Positions 45,529-54,688 are shown, numbered from the stretch's first letter. The stretch: 64,000 bases of DNA from an uncultured Desulfobacter sp. (GCF_963666145.1 NZ_OY762614.1:5198501-5262500); one strand, 5' to 3'. Numbers and translations: made by a program. Notes: generated by a model not told the origin, from the letters alone.

Positions 45529-48500
45529 TTATCCTTTATTGATTTTGATTTTGTTGCCGCAGATAGGACAAAAATTTTGATGATCGACGTCAATGGGGTT
45601 TTTACAATGGGTGCAGGTGTTCGCTGTGGGTGAGATTTCCACGAGCAGTTCACCGTTGACCACCGGGATCATCTTTTTGGTTTCCTGGTAATTGGCTGTT
45701 TTGAGAACCCGCTTGACAATGCCGTCAACCGGCGAGCACACTGCCTTTTCCTGTTTCATGATTGAGATGTTGAACAGTTCCTGGCCCTTGTGGATGAGGT
45801 CTCCTTCATTGGCATACATGACCCACAGATCGCCGTTGCTCGGGGCCGCAATATGACACATATTGGCGGCATCGGCCATTTCAATGGATTGGGTGCCGAT
45901 GCCTGTGGCCTCACTGACCTTGACCTTGTGGATAAAACTTTCCGAATCCAAAAGATAGCGTACCACGCAGTGTCCGGTCTCCTTGGGGGCTGATATGTCC
46001 AGGATGATCATTTGGTGGGGTTTGCCGCTGCTGTCCGTGAATTCTTTTTCAACGCCGATCCGCATGCCTTCAAACCAGACATCCACCGGAAGGGTGTTCG
46101 GATCTCCGTATTGGGTCGTAAATTCAATGGTTTTCAAGGCATCACCGGGGTGGTTCAAATATAAAACGAACTCTTCGTTTGTGGGGTCCCGGTGGATCAA
46201 GGATTTAAGCTTGTCGTGTTCTGCCCCAAGGTCAATGTCTTCCAGGGTATTTAAAGGTGATGCTTCTGTCCGGTCGGCAATGGCCGCTTTATAGCTTTCG
46301 CCGAATGCGCTTTCATACACCCAGTCCGGCGGAAACCCCAGGGGCAGTTTACCGAACTTGCCCCGCAGCAGATCCCGGAAGGCGTCATTACTGTCCCGGT
46401 ACAGTTCCAGTCGTGATGTTTTGATGTCATTGGGCAGTTTTCTTTCAGGCATGGTATTAACGGCGTTGAGGGTATCCAGCAGACGCTGAACCGCTTTATC
46501 CCCGCCGCGCTGATATGCCCCGGTTACCGCCAGAAATGCCGTATTCCAGGTGATCTGGGAGCCCGGCGTCACATCATGATACCGGGTAATCTTGCGTGTT
46601 CCCTTTAAAAATTCCAGCATATGGGGCAGCAGGTGGATATAGCCCTGTTTCATGGCGCCTTCCTGGGAGGAAGAGGTGGCCCCACCCGGCATGCCGTGTT
46701 CGACCACATCGTAATCGGTGCCCTTAAAGTAGGGCGAGCAGTAACGGTCATAGTAGGGCATGATCTGTTTGAGCATGAACCCGCACGACCGGATCATATC
46801 TTTGTTCAGGTTGGTTTTCAGGCCCAGTTCTTCTTCCATGTAGGCGGCAGTGGCCAGAACATCCCCCTGGCCATACCAGCGGACGGCCGGGCCGATGCCG
46901 GTATCCAAAATATTTGCCCCGGCCTGGGCCGCCGCACCCAGGGCAGGCACAAACAGGCCGTCGGTATAGTGGCGGTGGTAGTGCATGACAAGTTCTGGAT
47001 ATTTTTTGCGGATTTCGGTCACAAGATTCCGGATGAATCCTGGCGGGCAGACTCCGGCCATGTCCTTGAGGCCCAGTATCATCGTTTGAATCGCTCGTTT
47101 CTTTTTCAAGCCGGAAACATCGGTAATCATGCGGACAATTTCATCGGTCACCGACAGATAATGTTTAATGTCAAAGCCCTTGGCAAAGGAGAGGGAAATG
47201 GCCGGCTCGAAAAGATTGGTTTTGGAATCCATGGCTACTTCTGCAAAGGGGCGCATGTTTTCAATGTGATTTAAAAAATCAAAGCAGCGAATGACATCAT
47301 AATGGTCACAGATCATTTCACCGGTCTTGCGCATGAGGTTGCGTGGCTGGGGTTTGTACCCCAGGATGTTGGTGGAGCGGATCAGAATCTGCTTGAGTGT
47401 TTGGGGGGCAAATTCATTCCACTGAGCCGCTTCGGTAAACGGGTAGGTCATGTTGGCCAGCATGGCCACATGGAAATGGGCTCCACCGCCGTTTTCCACG
47501 GAAAAAAAGCCGCATTTGTCCAGATAAGGCCCGATCAGACGGTCTTCGGCCAGGCGGAAGCGGTTGCCGCTGTTGGACTGGGTCATGTCCCGGGGGGTTG
47601 TGTCCGTAAAATGGATGTAACCGCTGTCCCGGACAAAATCCAGGATCGTCTGGCGGTCTTTGCCGGGATACGGGTGGATGAAATCGTTGTGCACATCAGG
47701 GGGGAAAACCGGTGTAAAAGGCCCGATGCGGCTATCTTCTCGTTTGCGGTATTCACCCAACTGGACAAATTCGTTGTATCCCTTGGCCGAAATTTCAGCC
47801 ACCAGACGCGACAGCCTCACGGTTTCAGGTGCCTGGTCAATATACTGCATCAGCTCCGGTGCTTTTTTTATGAAATTGGTATCATAAACCCCTGAATTGA
47901 AGAGCGGATGGTTAAGAATCTGCTGGTGAAAGGCAATGGTCGTCTTCACGCCCCCAATGTGGTATTCGCCGAGAGCCCGCCGCATAACCTTGAGGCATTT
48001 GTTCCAGCTGCGGCCATAGGCGATCAACAGGGTCGCAGCCGAGTCATACTGGGATGGAAATTGGTAGCCTGTGCTGATGCAGGTGTTGATCCGCACGCCT
48101 GTCCCGCCCGGTGGGGCATGCCGGGTGATCAGACCGGCATTGGGTGAAAAATTGTTCCGGGGATCTTCGCAGTTGATCCTGACCTGCATGGCATGCTGGT
48201 AGGGTTTGGTCTCCGCGTCGTTGAAACTGAGGGTCGAACCAAAGGCAATGGCGATCTGTTCGGCCACAAGGTCCACCCCGTAGCGGCATTCGGTCACGCC
48301 GTGCTCGACCTGGAGCCGTGTGTTCACCTCGATGAGATAGGGCGTGCCGTCCAGATCCACCAGAAATTCCACCGTTGCCAGGGAATAGTAATTGACATGC
48401 TTGACCAGCCGTATCGAATACTCCTTGAGTTTATTGCGAAGTTCCTCGGTCATGCCCGGCCAGGGGGAGGGGGTCATCTCCACCAGTTTCTGATGATTCC

Positions 48501-49227
48501 TTTGCACCGTGCAGTCCCGTTCATCAAAGGCAAACACATTGCCGTGCTGATCGGCAGCGATTTGAATTTCAATGTGCCGCACGTTGGTCAAAAGCCTTTC
48601 CATGAACAGTTTGGGGTTTCCGAAGGAGGCCTGGGCAAATGTCGATGCTTTAACAAAGGCGGATTCAAACTCTTCTTCACAATAGACTTCGTAGATGCCC
48701 CGGCCGCCACCGCCGCCTTCGGCTTTGAGCATGATCGGGAACCCGATTTTCCGGGCAAAGATCCGGGCCTCTTCCAGTGTAACGGCGTCTTCGGTGCCGG
48801 GGATGACCGGGACTCCCAGTTCCATGGCCAGTTTTCGCACGGCAACTTTATTGCCCAAAAGGCCCATGGCTTCATGGGGCGGACCGATAAAACGAATCCC
48901 TGCCTTTTCGCATTTCAACGGGAAGCTGCAGTCTTCAGCCGCAAATCCCCAGCCGGGGTGAATGGCAATCACCCCCCGGTTTTTGGCGTTTTCAATGATC
49001 CGGTCAATATCAAGATAAGACGTTGGATCTTCACCCAGCAGCATCAGTTCCTGGGCGCTGCGGGTGGAGGGGGATGTTTTGTCAACATCGGTGGCCGTCA
49101 TGATGGAAACGGCTTCCATCTCCGAAATTGAACGGCAGAGTCGACGGGCAGGAATCCCGCGATTGGCGACGAGGATGGCTTTGTCCTTATTTTCAGTCAG
49201 AACCTGCTCAAGAGTTTTTTCTTCCAT
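45529..49227 (-). CDS. pyruvate carboxylase-type biotin enzyme with C-terminal zinc ribbon
   Basis: 1232 residues. The N-terminal biotin carboxylase part (about 1-480) has GGGGGRG in the ATP-grasp lid near residue 175. The carboxyltransferase part (about 530-1060) has DTTPRDMTQS, the carbamylated-Lys loop GLKDMAG near 720, and the metal pair HYHRH near 750. A biotinyl domain carries the biotin lysine in SIMKQEK (Lys1158), not the common AMKM. The last 28 residues add CTHC (1205-1208) and CPIC (1220-1223), a zinc ribbon not found in ordinary pyruvate carboxylases. It should make oxaloacetate from pyruvate, bicarbonate and ATP; the odd carboxyltransferase start (RDMTQS where most have RDAHQS) leaves another 2-oxo acid possible. 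Confidence 0.85.
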   Translation of the reverse strand: MEEKTLEQVLTENKDKAILVANRGIPARRLCRSISEMEAVSIMTATDVDKTSPSTRSAQELMLLGEDPTSYLDIDRIIENAKNRGVIAIHPGWGFAAEDCSFPLKCEKAGIRFIGPPHEAMGLLGNKVAVRKLAMELGVPVIPGTEDAVTLEEARIFARKIGFPIMLKAEGGGGGRGIYEVYCEEEFESAFVKASTFAQASFGNPKLFMERLLTNVRHIEIQIAADQHGNVFAFDERDCTVQRNHQKLVEMTPSPWPGMTEELRNKLKEYSIRLVKHVNYYSLATVEFLVDLDGTPYLIEVNTRLQVEHGVTECRYGVDLVAEQIAIAFGSTLSFNDAETKPYQHAMQVRINCEDPRNNFSPNAGLITRHAPPGGTGVRINTCISTGYQFPSQYDSAATLLIAYGRSWNKCLKVMRRALGEYHIGGVKTTIAFHQQILNHPLFNSGVYDTNFIKKAPELMQYIDQAPETVRLSRLVAEISAKGYNEFVQLGEYRKREDSRIGPFTPVFPPDVHNDFIHPYPGKDRQTILDFVRDSGYIHFTDTTPRDMTQSNSGNRFRLAEDRLIGPYLDKCGFFSVENGGGAHFHVAMLANMTYPFTEAAQWNEFAPQTLKQILIRSTNILGYKPQPRNLMRKTGEMICDHYDVIRCFDFLNHIENMRPFAEVAMDSKTNLFEPAISLSFAKGFDIKHYLSVTDEIVRMITDVSGLKKKRAIQTMILGLKDMAGVCPPGFIRNLVTEIRKKYPELVMHYHRHYTDGLFVPALGAAAQAGANILDTGIGPAVRWYGQGDVLATAAYMEEELGLKTNLNKDMIRSCGFMLKQIMPYYDRYCSPYFKGTDYDVVEHGMPGGATSSSQEGAMKQGYIHLLPHMLEFLKGTRKITRYHDVTPGSQITWNTAFLAVTGAYQRGGDKAVQRLLDTLNAVNTMPERKLPNDIKTSRLELYRDSNDAFRDLLRGKFGKLPLGFPPDWVYESAFGESYKAAIADRTEASPLNTLEDIDLGAEHDKLKSLIHRDPTNEEFVLYLNHPGDALKTIEFTTQYGDPNTLPVDVWFEGMRIGVEKEFTDSSGKPHQMIILDISAPKETGHCVVRYLLDSESFIHKVKVSEATGIGTQSIEMADAANMCHIAAPSNGDLWVMYANEGDLIHKGQELFNISIMKQEKAVCSPVDGIVKRVLKTANYQETKKMIPVVNGELLVEISPTANTCTHCKNPIDVDHQNFCPICGNKIKINKG

Positions 49228-49424
49228 AGCTTTTAAAGGATTCCTAATTTTTTATGTGTTTGATGAAAAATTGATCTTTTCTAACATTATAATTCATTTA
49301 TAGCCTTTGCGAAAGATCAATTCTGTGTTACGTTTTGATGGGATCGGTCGGGGAATTTACACGCTATCCGGGGCGTTTTTGCGGGTAAGGTCCAGGGGGG
49401 AATGAATCAGACCTGCCCATGGTG

Positions 49425-50240
49425 TCATTCAACCGTTAAAATTTTGCCCGAATGAATGGTCTGCATTCGGGTGTTTTTTTTAACTAACAGTCCGCCATCT
49501 TCTGCAACGCCCATAACGATTGCCGGGCAAACATCCGTTCCATTTTCCAGAATATGGACCTGTTTTCCCCGCCATGCCAGGCGGTCGGTAATGAGGTGTA
49601 TAAATTCTGATACGGAGAGCTGCTTGATCAACATCTCAAAACAATGGCTACCTGATTCTACCAGATGACACCAGAGATTCAACGGTGAAAGATCAAACCC
49701 TTCTTTGGCTAAACAGGTCGCGGCCATGGCGGTTTCGGTGCCAGCCGCAGGCAAAGACGGTGATGAGGCCACATTGATCCCGATTCCCACAATAACCTGG
49801 CGATCCCGCTGCTCCACCAGGATACCGCCGATTTTTTGGGTGTTGTATAAAAGATCGTTGGGCCACTTGATTTGGATATCTACCCCCAGCAATTCAAGTG
49901 CGTATGCGACAATGTATGCGGCGACAAGGGGGATTAAATTTTCCTGGTAAACGGTGGAACGGTTTGTGACGGAGAGTTGGGGCCACACCCAGGAGGCATA
50001 AAGGTTTCCTGGGGGGGAAACCCAGCTGCGCCGGTACTGTCCTCTGCCCGTGGTCTGCGTGGTGACGATGACGGAATCCCAGGTGTTGATTTCCCTGGTC
50101 GTCAAAAGGTCCCAGGCCAAATCCATGCTGGAACCGCACTGATCACAGATCAGAATTTCGGGCGCCCCTTTTGTTGGGTTAGCGGCTGGATGCCGCTTTG
50201 CAATCCGGTCTTCAAGCCTCGTCAATGCGGGAGAGATCAT
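49425..50240 (-). CDS. birA: biotin--protein ligase
   Basis: Joins biotin to the lysine of carrier domains. The 271-residue single catalytic form lacks the DNA-binding helix-turn-helix of E. coli BirA, so it should not repress genes. Visible parts are CGSSMDLAWDL near residue 36, the biotin-adenylate loop TTGRGQYRRSWVSPPGNLYASW near 65, and IKWPNDLLYNTQKIGGILVEQ near 125. A small C-terminal SH3-like domain ends the protein. It lies about 200 bases downstream of the large biotin enzyme's start in gene order terms, transcribed before it, so enzyme and biotinylator are made together. Confidence 0.92.
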   Translation of the reverse strand: MISPALTRLEDRIAKRHPAANPTKGAPEILICDQCGSSMDLAWDLLTTREINTWDSVIVTTQTTGRGQYRRSWVSPPGNLYASWVWPQLSVTNRSTVYQENLIPLVAAYIVAYALELLGVDIQIKWPNDLLYNTQKIGGILVEQRDRQVIVGIGINVASSPSLPAAGTETAMAATCLAKEGFDLSPLNLWCHLVESGSHCFEMLIKQLSVSEFIHLITDRLAWRGKQVHILENGTDVCPAIVMGVAEDGGLLVKKNTRMQTIHSGKILTVE

Positions 50241-50267
50241 CTGGGTAGACGTTTTGAAGAATCAATG

Positions 50268-50825
50268 CTAATAAATTGTTCTTTGGGCTTCGGCATACAG
50301 CCGTTCAACAACTTTTGCATTCCAGGCCTGATGGGGCGCAGGGGTCTGGAATCCTTCCGCCCGGAACAGCCGGATCACGTCATTGGTGGTAAACCCTTTT
50401 TCCTCTTTGAGCCAGATGATGTTCCTGAGCACCAGCCGATAATAATTATCATCCTTGACGGAGTTGTCCGTGACGCCTCCCATAAGCTGGGAGATTTTTT
50501 TCTGTTGGCTGTTCATCATGGTACTGAAGATGCGAACCTGTTCCTTGACCTTGAACAGGTCATTTTTCAAGGTGAGAATTTCATCTCTATAGGTTGTGAC
50601 AAAATCAACGAGTTCGTCCATAAATGCATCCGGCACCTGCTCGCTGTGCTGTTCAGGTGCCTGGTCCGCAGTTAAGGCAGCATCTTTCTGCTCAACCTTT
50701 TCAGTAGATTTCTTGGCTGCTTCAAGGGTCTCGTCTTCAATTTTTTTCAGTTTATCGCGTCTGCTGTCTGCCCTTTTTTTGGCAAACACTTCAATATCAA
50801 GTAATGAAGGCCTCTTTGTTTTCAT
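50268..50825 (-). CDS. coiled-coil protein of unknown function
   Basis: A 185-residue soluble protein not recognised by family. The N-terminal 80 residues are basic then acidic and mostly helical (KKRADSRRDKLKKIEDETL). A long amphipathic helix (FMDELVDFVTTYRDEILTLKNDLFKVKEQV, residues 88-117) suggests a coiled coil. A compact C-terminal part follows with RLVLRNIIWLKEEKGFTTNDVIRLFRAEGFQ, which may be a small helical domain. AAAGGA lies 8 bases before the ATG. It sits between the ParA-type gene and birA, so it may be a partner for the ParA ATPase; this is inference from position. Confidence 0.72.
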   Translation of the reverse strand: MKTKRPSLLDIEVFAKKRADSRRDKLKKIEDETLEAAKKSTEKVEQKDAALTADQAPEQHSEQVPDAFMDELVDFVTTYRDEILTLKNDLFKVKEQVRIFSTMMNSQQKKISQLMGGVTDNSVKDDNYYRLVLRNIIWLKEEKGFTTNDVIRLFRAEGFQTPAPHQAWNAKVVERLYAEAQRTIY

Positions 50826-50950
50826 AACGTTAATTCCTTTTGCATATCAGCCGATTTTGGCAAAACCTAAAAAATCATATGATATGTATTTGTTTTTATA
50901 GTCGGTTTCATTTGCAGGTAAAAAACGCATGCCCAGGTATTATTTAGCTT

Positions 50951-51595
50951 TTACCGGTCAAGGATAGACAAAACTTCTTTGGCAAGGGCCGTAATTTCTG
51001 TGGCAGCAGCATCTTTGTTTGAATATTCTGAGACGTTCTGGCCGTAAATCAGCGAGTATTTATATGCCATCCGGTTGGCGATCTGGGTGTCTAATATGTC
51101 AAATTTATAAGTTGATTTTAATACCTGGGCAAGCTCTCTGGCCATGACGGAGTTGGTCTGAATGCGACTGAGCAGAAAATAGGCGGCAATGTGCGGATTG
51201 AGTTCCCTGGCTTCGTTGATCAGGTCTACGGTCGTTTTTGTACTGCGGATATCAAGGGGCGAATCCTGAACGGGAATGATGACAAGATCAGAGCACGCCG
51301 TGGCAATGGTTACAACCTCATTGTCATGGGGCGGTGTATCAATTATGGCAAAATCATAGTTTTTATCCGTATCTTCAATGGCCTGATACAGGTTTTCGTA
51401 AATGGGTGCGACGGTGATATGGGCCGTTGTCTTCTGGTCGCTGCGAATTTCAGCCGTCTCATAGCAACTGCCCTGGGGGTCCGTATCAAAGACGATGACC
51501 CGGTGCTGCTGCAATGCCAATTCAATGGCAAGATTTAAGACAATGGTGCTCTTTCCACAGCCACCTTTCTGGTTTGCAAGTGTAATAACTTTCAT
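50951..51595 (-). CDS. ParA/MinD-type partition ATPase
   Basis: A 214-residue P-loop ATPase of the ParA/Soj group. The deviant Walker A KGGCGKST sits at residues 10-17 with the signature Lys. Walker A' VFDTDPQGS follows near 35 and Walker B FAIIDTPPHDN near 83. It has no N-terminal helix-turn-helix, so it is the short ParA form. ATP-driven dimers bind DNA and position a cargo. No parB or parS lies beside it. The neighbour is a coiled-coil protein, so the pair may place something other than the chromosome. Starts with a weak ribosome site. Confidence 0.88.
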   Translation of the reverse strand: MKVITLANQKGGCGKSTIVLNLAIELALQQHRVIVFDTDPQGSCYETAEIRSDQKTTAHITVAPIYENLYQAIEDTDKNYDFAIIDTPPHDNEVVTIATACSDLVIIPVQDSPLDIRSTKTTVDLINEARELNPHIAAYFLLSRIQTNSVMARELAQVLKSTYKFDILDTQIANRMAYKYSLIYGQNVSEYSNKDAAATEITALAKEVLSILDR

Positions 51596-51692
51596 GGTGA
51601 TACCATTTGTCGCTTTTTAAGTTTTTAGGGGAAGAAAATATACATAAAAACATATCGTAGCTTGCTTAGGCTTGTCAATAGAACATTTCGCG
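51596..51692. other. intergenic region upstream of the ParA-type gene
   Basis: 97 bases of AT-rich sequence before the palindromic repeat. It probably holds the promoter of the parA-type operon, but no clear consensus was found. Confidence 0.4.
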
Positions 51693-51817
51693 GTATTTGA
51701 ACTTAAAGTCACCCACCTGCGGCATTGCAGAAAAATTTGCAATCCTCACATACTTTAGTATGCTCCGGTTGCAAATTTTTCTGCGCCTTGCATATGGACA
51801 ACTTTAAGTCCAAATAC
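51693..51817. repeat. palindromic MITE/REP-like element
   Basis: A 125-base inverted repeat of nested arms. The outer arms TATTTG(A/G)ACTTAAAGT match with a few changes; the middle arms GCAGAAAAATTTGCAA match exactly; the centre CATACTTTAGTATG is itself palindromic. No protein is coded. The shape is that of a non-autonomous repeat or a fold-back RNA, placed between the ParA-type gene and the symporter terminator. Similar palindromes occur many times in related genomes as far as I recall; that needs a search. Confidence 0.75.
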
Positions 51818-51840
51818 AGGTTGTCTTCAGGTTTTAATTA

Positions 51841-51873
51841 AAAAAGTCCCGCATTTTTTATAAAATGCGGGAC
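51841..51873 (-). terminator. rho-independent terminator of the symporter gene
   Basis: GTCCCGCATTTT pairs with AAAATGCGGGAC around TTAT, and TTTTT follows on the minus strand. It lies just after the stop of the symporter-UspA gene. Confidence 0.92.
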
Positions 51874-51895
51874 ATGATGGGATTTATGAAAGTGT

Positions 51896-53431
51896 TTAAG
51901 AAGGGCGCGCCACAAGGACAGGGATCTTTGAGTAGTGGATGACACCCTGAGCCGTGCTGCCCAGAAGGATATCGTCAAAGCCCTGGTCGCCGTGGGTGCC
52001 CATGATGATCAGGTCAAAATTCCCTTCGGTCGCAGCTTTGGTGATCTCTTCCACCGGATCTCCTGTTTTGACCATGATGCGGTCCTTGGATAAGGGACAG
52101 GCCGATATTTCCTGGATCACCTTTTCCGAGGTGGTTCTAATGCGTTCCCCAAGAATTTGTTCCGCGCTTTCAACCGCATCCCGGTTGAACTCTTCCTGTT
52201 TTTCAGGGTCCTTTATGGTGAAACCGGCACCTGCCGAATATTCTGCTAAAAGATCCGGCACCACATGAATGGCCCATACCTTTGCATCGAATTTATTGCC
52301 GATGGTACAGGCATAGCGTGCCGCATATTTCGCCGTGGGGGTAATGTCCGTGGCAAAAAGAATTTTTTTGATCTCCGCGACCATGGATACCTGGGGCTCT
52401 TCCCGGGGGACGGGAGGCGGCTCCGGCACTTTTTTGAAGGTGGGTTTTGCAGTCGGTTTGCCGTCATCAGTAGCAGGGCCGAATATTCTATCGGTCAGTT
52501 TGACATACCAGGCTGCGGACTGGACCTGGATGATATAAGCCACCGCCACAACCAGGGCGGCCGAGGCGCCTTGTTTACCGAATGCGTTGATGGCAATGGC
52601 CAGAGCAATGGACAGATTGCGCATGACTGAGCCGTAAACAAGTGCAATGGCATCCCCCCGGGGCAACAGTTTTTTACCCACAAAACTGCTGAAGATAAAA
52701 TTGAATCCGTAAATGATGACCAGGGGGATCAGGATGTAAGCAAGCATGGTGGGTGCTGCGGCGATGGCCCGGGCCTTAAGGGCCATGGCAATGAAGACGA
52801 TGCCCACAACGCCCAGGGTGGACAACGGCGGGAATTTGGGGGCCACCGATAATTTAAATCCCTTTTCCCCGTGTTTTTTTACCAGGGATCTGCGGGTCAG
52901 GTAACCGGCTGCCATGGGGATGAAAACAATGACCACGATCTGCTTGAAAATCGCCGCCATGTCAATTTCAATGGTTGTGCCCATGAGCATACGTACATAC
53001 AGGGGGGTTGCAATGGAACCCAGTGTCAGGCCGATAACCGTCATTTTTACGGCTGCCGCAAGATTGCCCTTGGCAAATCCGGTCCAGGAAATGGTCATGC
53101 CTGAAGTAGGTACCAACCCAGCCAACAGCAGACCTAAAGCCATGTAAGGCTGGTCCTTAAAAAATATCAGTCCTAAAAAGTAGGCCAGGAAAGGGACCAC
53201 GCCGAAGTTGATGGCCTGGGTCAGCACCTGGGCTTTTATATCTCCGCCCTCAAATACCTTCTGGATATTTAAGGTGACCATCATGGGGTAAACCATTAAA
53301 AAGGTGAACGGAATAATCAGGCTTTTTAGAAAGGCGGCATCCATAAAGACACCGAATATAAATCCGGCCAACATCATTGCCGGAATCGCCAGGGTCAGAT
53401 TTTTACTCATTTTCTGCAGCAGTTTCCACAT
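51896..53431 (-). CDS. BASS/ACR3-type sodium symporter fused to a UspA domain
   Basis: About 511 residues. The first 330 form a ten-helix transporter of the bile acid:Na+ symporter/arsenite permease superfamily: LVPTSGMTISWTGFAKGN near residue 110 is the conserved loop and GDAIALVYGSVMRNLSIALAIAIN near 280 the second crossover helix. A Pro-rich linker follows (PEPPPVPREEP). The last 150 residues are a universal-stress-protein domain: IKKILFATDITPTAKYAARYA, and the ATP loop GTHGDQGFDDILLGSTAQGVIHYSKIPVLV. So a transporter may sense ATP or stress directly. I chose the ATG at 53431 with AAAGGA upstream. Substrate (bicarbonate-like, organic acid or arsenite) is open. Confidence 0.85.
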   Translation of the reverse strand: MWKLLQKMSKNLTLAIPAMMLAGFIFGVFMDAAFLKSLIIPFTFLMVYPMMVTLNIQKVFEGGDIKAQVLTQAINFGVVPFLAYFLGLIFFKDQPYMALGLLLAGLVPTSGMTISWTGFAKGNLAAAVKMTVIGLTLGSIATPLYVRMLMGTTIEIDMAAIFKQIVVIVFIPMAAGYLTRRSLVKKHGEKGFKLSVAPKFPPLSTLGVVGIVFIAMALKARAIAAAPTMLAYILIPLVIIYGFNFIFSSFVGKKLLPRGDAIALVYGSVMRNLSIALAIAINAFGKQGASAALVVAVAYIIQVQSAAWYVKLTDRIFGPATDDGKPTAKPTFKKVPEPPPVPREEPQVSMVAEIKKILFATDITPTAKYAARYACTIGNKFDAKVWAIHVVPDLLAEYSAGAGFTIKDPEKQEEFNRDAVESAEQILGERIRTTSEKVIQEISACPLSKDRIMVKTGDPVEEITKAATEGNFDLIIMGTHGDQGFDDILLGSTAQGVIHYSKIPVLVARPS

Positions 53432-53885
53432 CGCTAAATTGTCCTTTTGTGTTAAAGGGTAAATGAATAATGCCTTGCGAATTATTTTGAAATCCAAAAT
53501 TCATGCCAGTGGCTTAATATGAAGATGAAATTCAAATAATATATTGATTTTATAATGTATATTTGTTGATATTTCCATAATTAAATATAAGAAAAAGATA
53601 TGTGTGCGTTACCAATGTAACGCTATGGGTTGCGATGTAACGATACAAAGTGTTAACGCATATACCCAACTATCAAAAACAGCTTATATATTTGAATGTC
53701 GCTTTGCAAGACGCTTGGCAGGACGTGCTTTTCGTGTTAATAACAGCCGTGGGCTGACCTGGCCTATATCTTGGGTCATTTCATCCCGCACCAAAATTTA
53801 CAATAATCTAACGATTTATTGGGATATTTCTAAAAAAAATTGAGTGTACTTTTGGGTTCCGGTTTCCGGCAAGAGGAGTAATTGG
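53432..53885. other. divergent intergenic region with repeated GTAACG-type motifs
   Basis: 454 bases between the symporter gene (minus) and the acyltransferase gene (plus). At 53605-53660 it holds four copies of a GTTAC/GTAAC theme (TGCGTTAC, GTAACGC, GATGTAACGAT, GTTAACGCA) in mixed directions, like a regulator binding array. A 79-codon frame (53604-53843) has no ribosome site and is not called. Confidence 0.5.
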
Positions 53886-54581
53886 ATGATAAAAAAAATA
53901 TTCAGACGATTGTTGTATTACTATGCATTTCCCTATGGCGGGCTGTTCCTTGTCAGGTTATTGTCCGCCACCTACCGGATTAGAATCGTTGATCCGGATA
54001 ATGAACAGGCAATTTTGAGGGCGGGCGGGCAGTTGGTGTATGCCTCATGGCACCAGCGTTTTTTTCCGGGGATTACTTTTTTTTCAAGGCGCAAGCCCAT
54101 TGCCATTATGATCTCCCAGAGCCGCGACGGTGAGATGGCAGCCCGGGCGGTACATATCATGGGCTGGCAGGCCGTGAGGGGGTCGTCATCCCGTGGCGGC
54201 GGGCAAGCCCTTGACACCATAAAAAATCTGATCGGGCAGGGCTACAAAATCGGCCATATCGTGGACGGCCCCCAGGGCCCTTTCGGTACGGTGAAACCCG
54301 GCTTGATCCGCATTGCCCAATATGCGGATTTACCCATTGTGCCCGTCATTACCTCCGGGCAGAGTCTTTGGGTATTCCATTCCTGGGACCGGTTTATGGT
54401 ACCCAAGCCCTTTTCCCGGGTGATCATCCGATTTGGTTCTCCCATTCATGTGCCCCAGAATTTAGACTCCAATGGTTTTGAGCAGATGCAGGCGCGTGTG
54501 GCACAGACACTAAATGAACTCTATGAAGATACGGATGCTGTCTGGCAGGATGACCAACGTCTAAAAGAGATTTTCAGTTAG
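53886..54581 (+). CDS. lysophospholipid acyltransferase family protein (DUF374)
   Basis: 231 residues, peripheral membrane enzyme of the DUF374/LPLAT group, likely to put an acyl chain on a lipid or lipid A-like glycan. The N-terminal helix (KIFRRLLYYYAFPYGGLFLVRLL) contacts the membrane. YASWHQRFFPGI near residue 48 stands at the place of the HX4D-like motif, SQSRDGEMAARAVHIMGW near 72 and GPQGPFGTVKPGLIRIAQYADLPIVPV near 130 are DUF374 marks. I chose the ATG at 53886 after AAGAGGAG; 14 further codons upstream look non-coding. It is followed by a short hairpin, then the CI-like regulator. Confidence 0.85.
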   Translation: MIKKIFRRLLYYYAFPYGGLFLVRLLSATYRIRIVDPDNEQAILRAGGQLVYASWHQRFFPGITFFSRRKPIAIMISQSRDGEMAARAVHIMGWQAVRGSSSRGGGQALDTIKNLIGQGYKIGHIVDGPQGPFGTVKPGLIRIAQYADLPIVPVITSGQSLWVFHSWDRFMVPKPFSRVIIRFGSPIHVPQNLDSNGFEQMQARVAQTLNELYEDTDAVWQDDQRLKEIFS

Positions 54582-54605
54582 GCTGATGCCAATTCACGAA
54601 AAAAG

Positions 54606-54635
54606 TGTTTAAAAATGTGTTGCATTTTTTAAACA
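54606..54635 (+). terminator. AT-rich hairpin after the acyltransferase gene
   Basis: TGTTTAAAAATG pairs with CATTTTTTAAACA. It lies 25 bases after the stop and before the regulator gene. It may end the first transcript or serve as an operator; the weak stem leaves this open. Confidence 0.45.
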
Positions 54636-54688
54636 GCCATGGCATGTAAAATACAATACTTGAAGATTCTAAGAAAAGGATGACCGAC

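Noticed and set aside
50951..51595. Chromosome partition locus or replication origin
   Set aside because: No parB, parS cluster, dnaA or GC-skew marker was seen beside the ParA-type gene.
53604..53843. 79-codon plus frame as a gene
   Set aside because: No ribosome site; overlaps a motif-rich promoter region.
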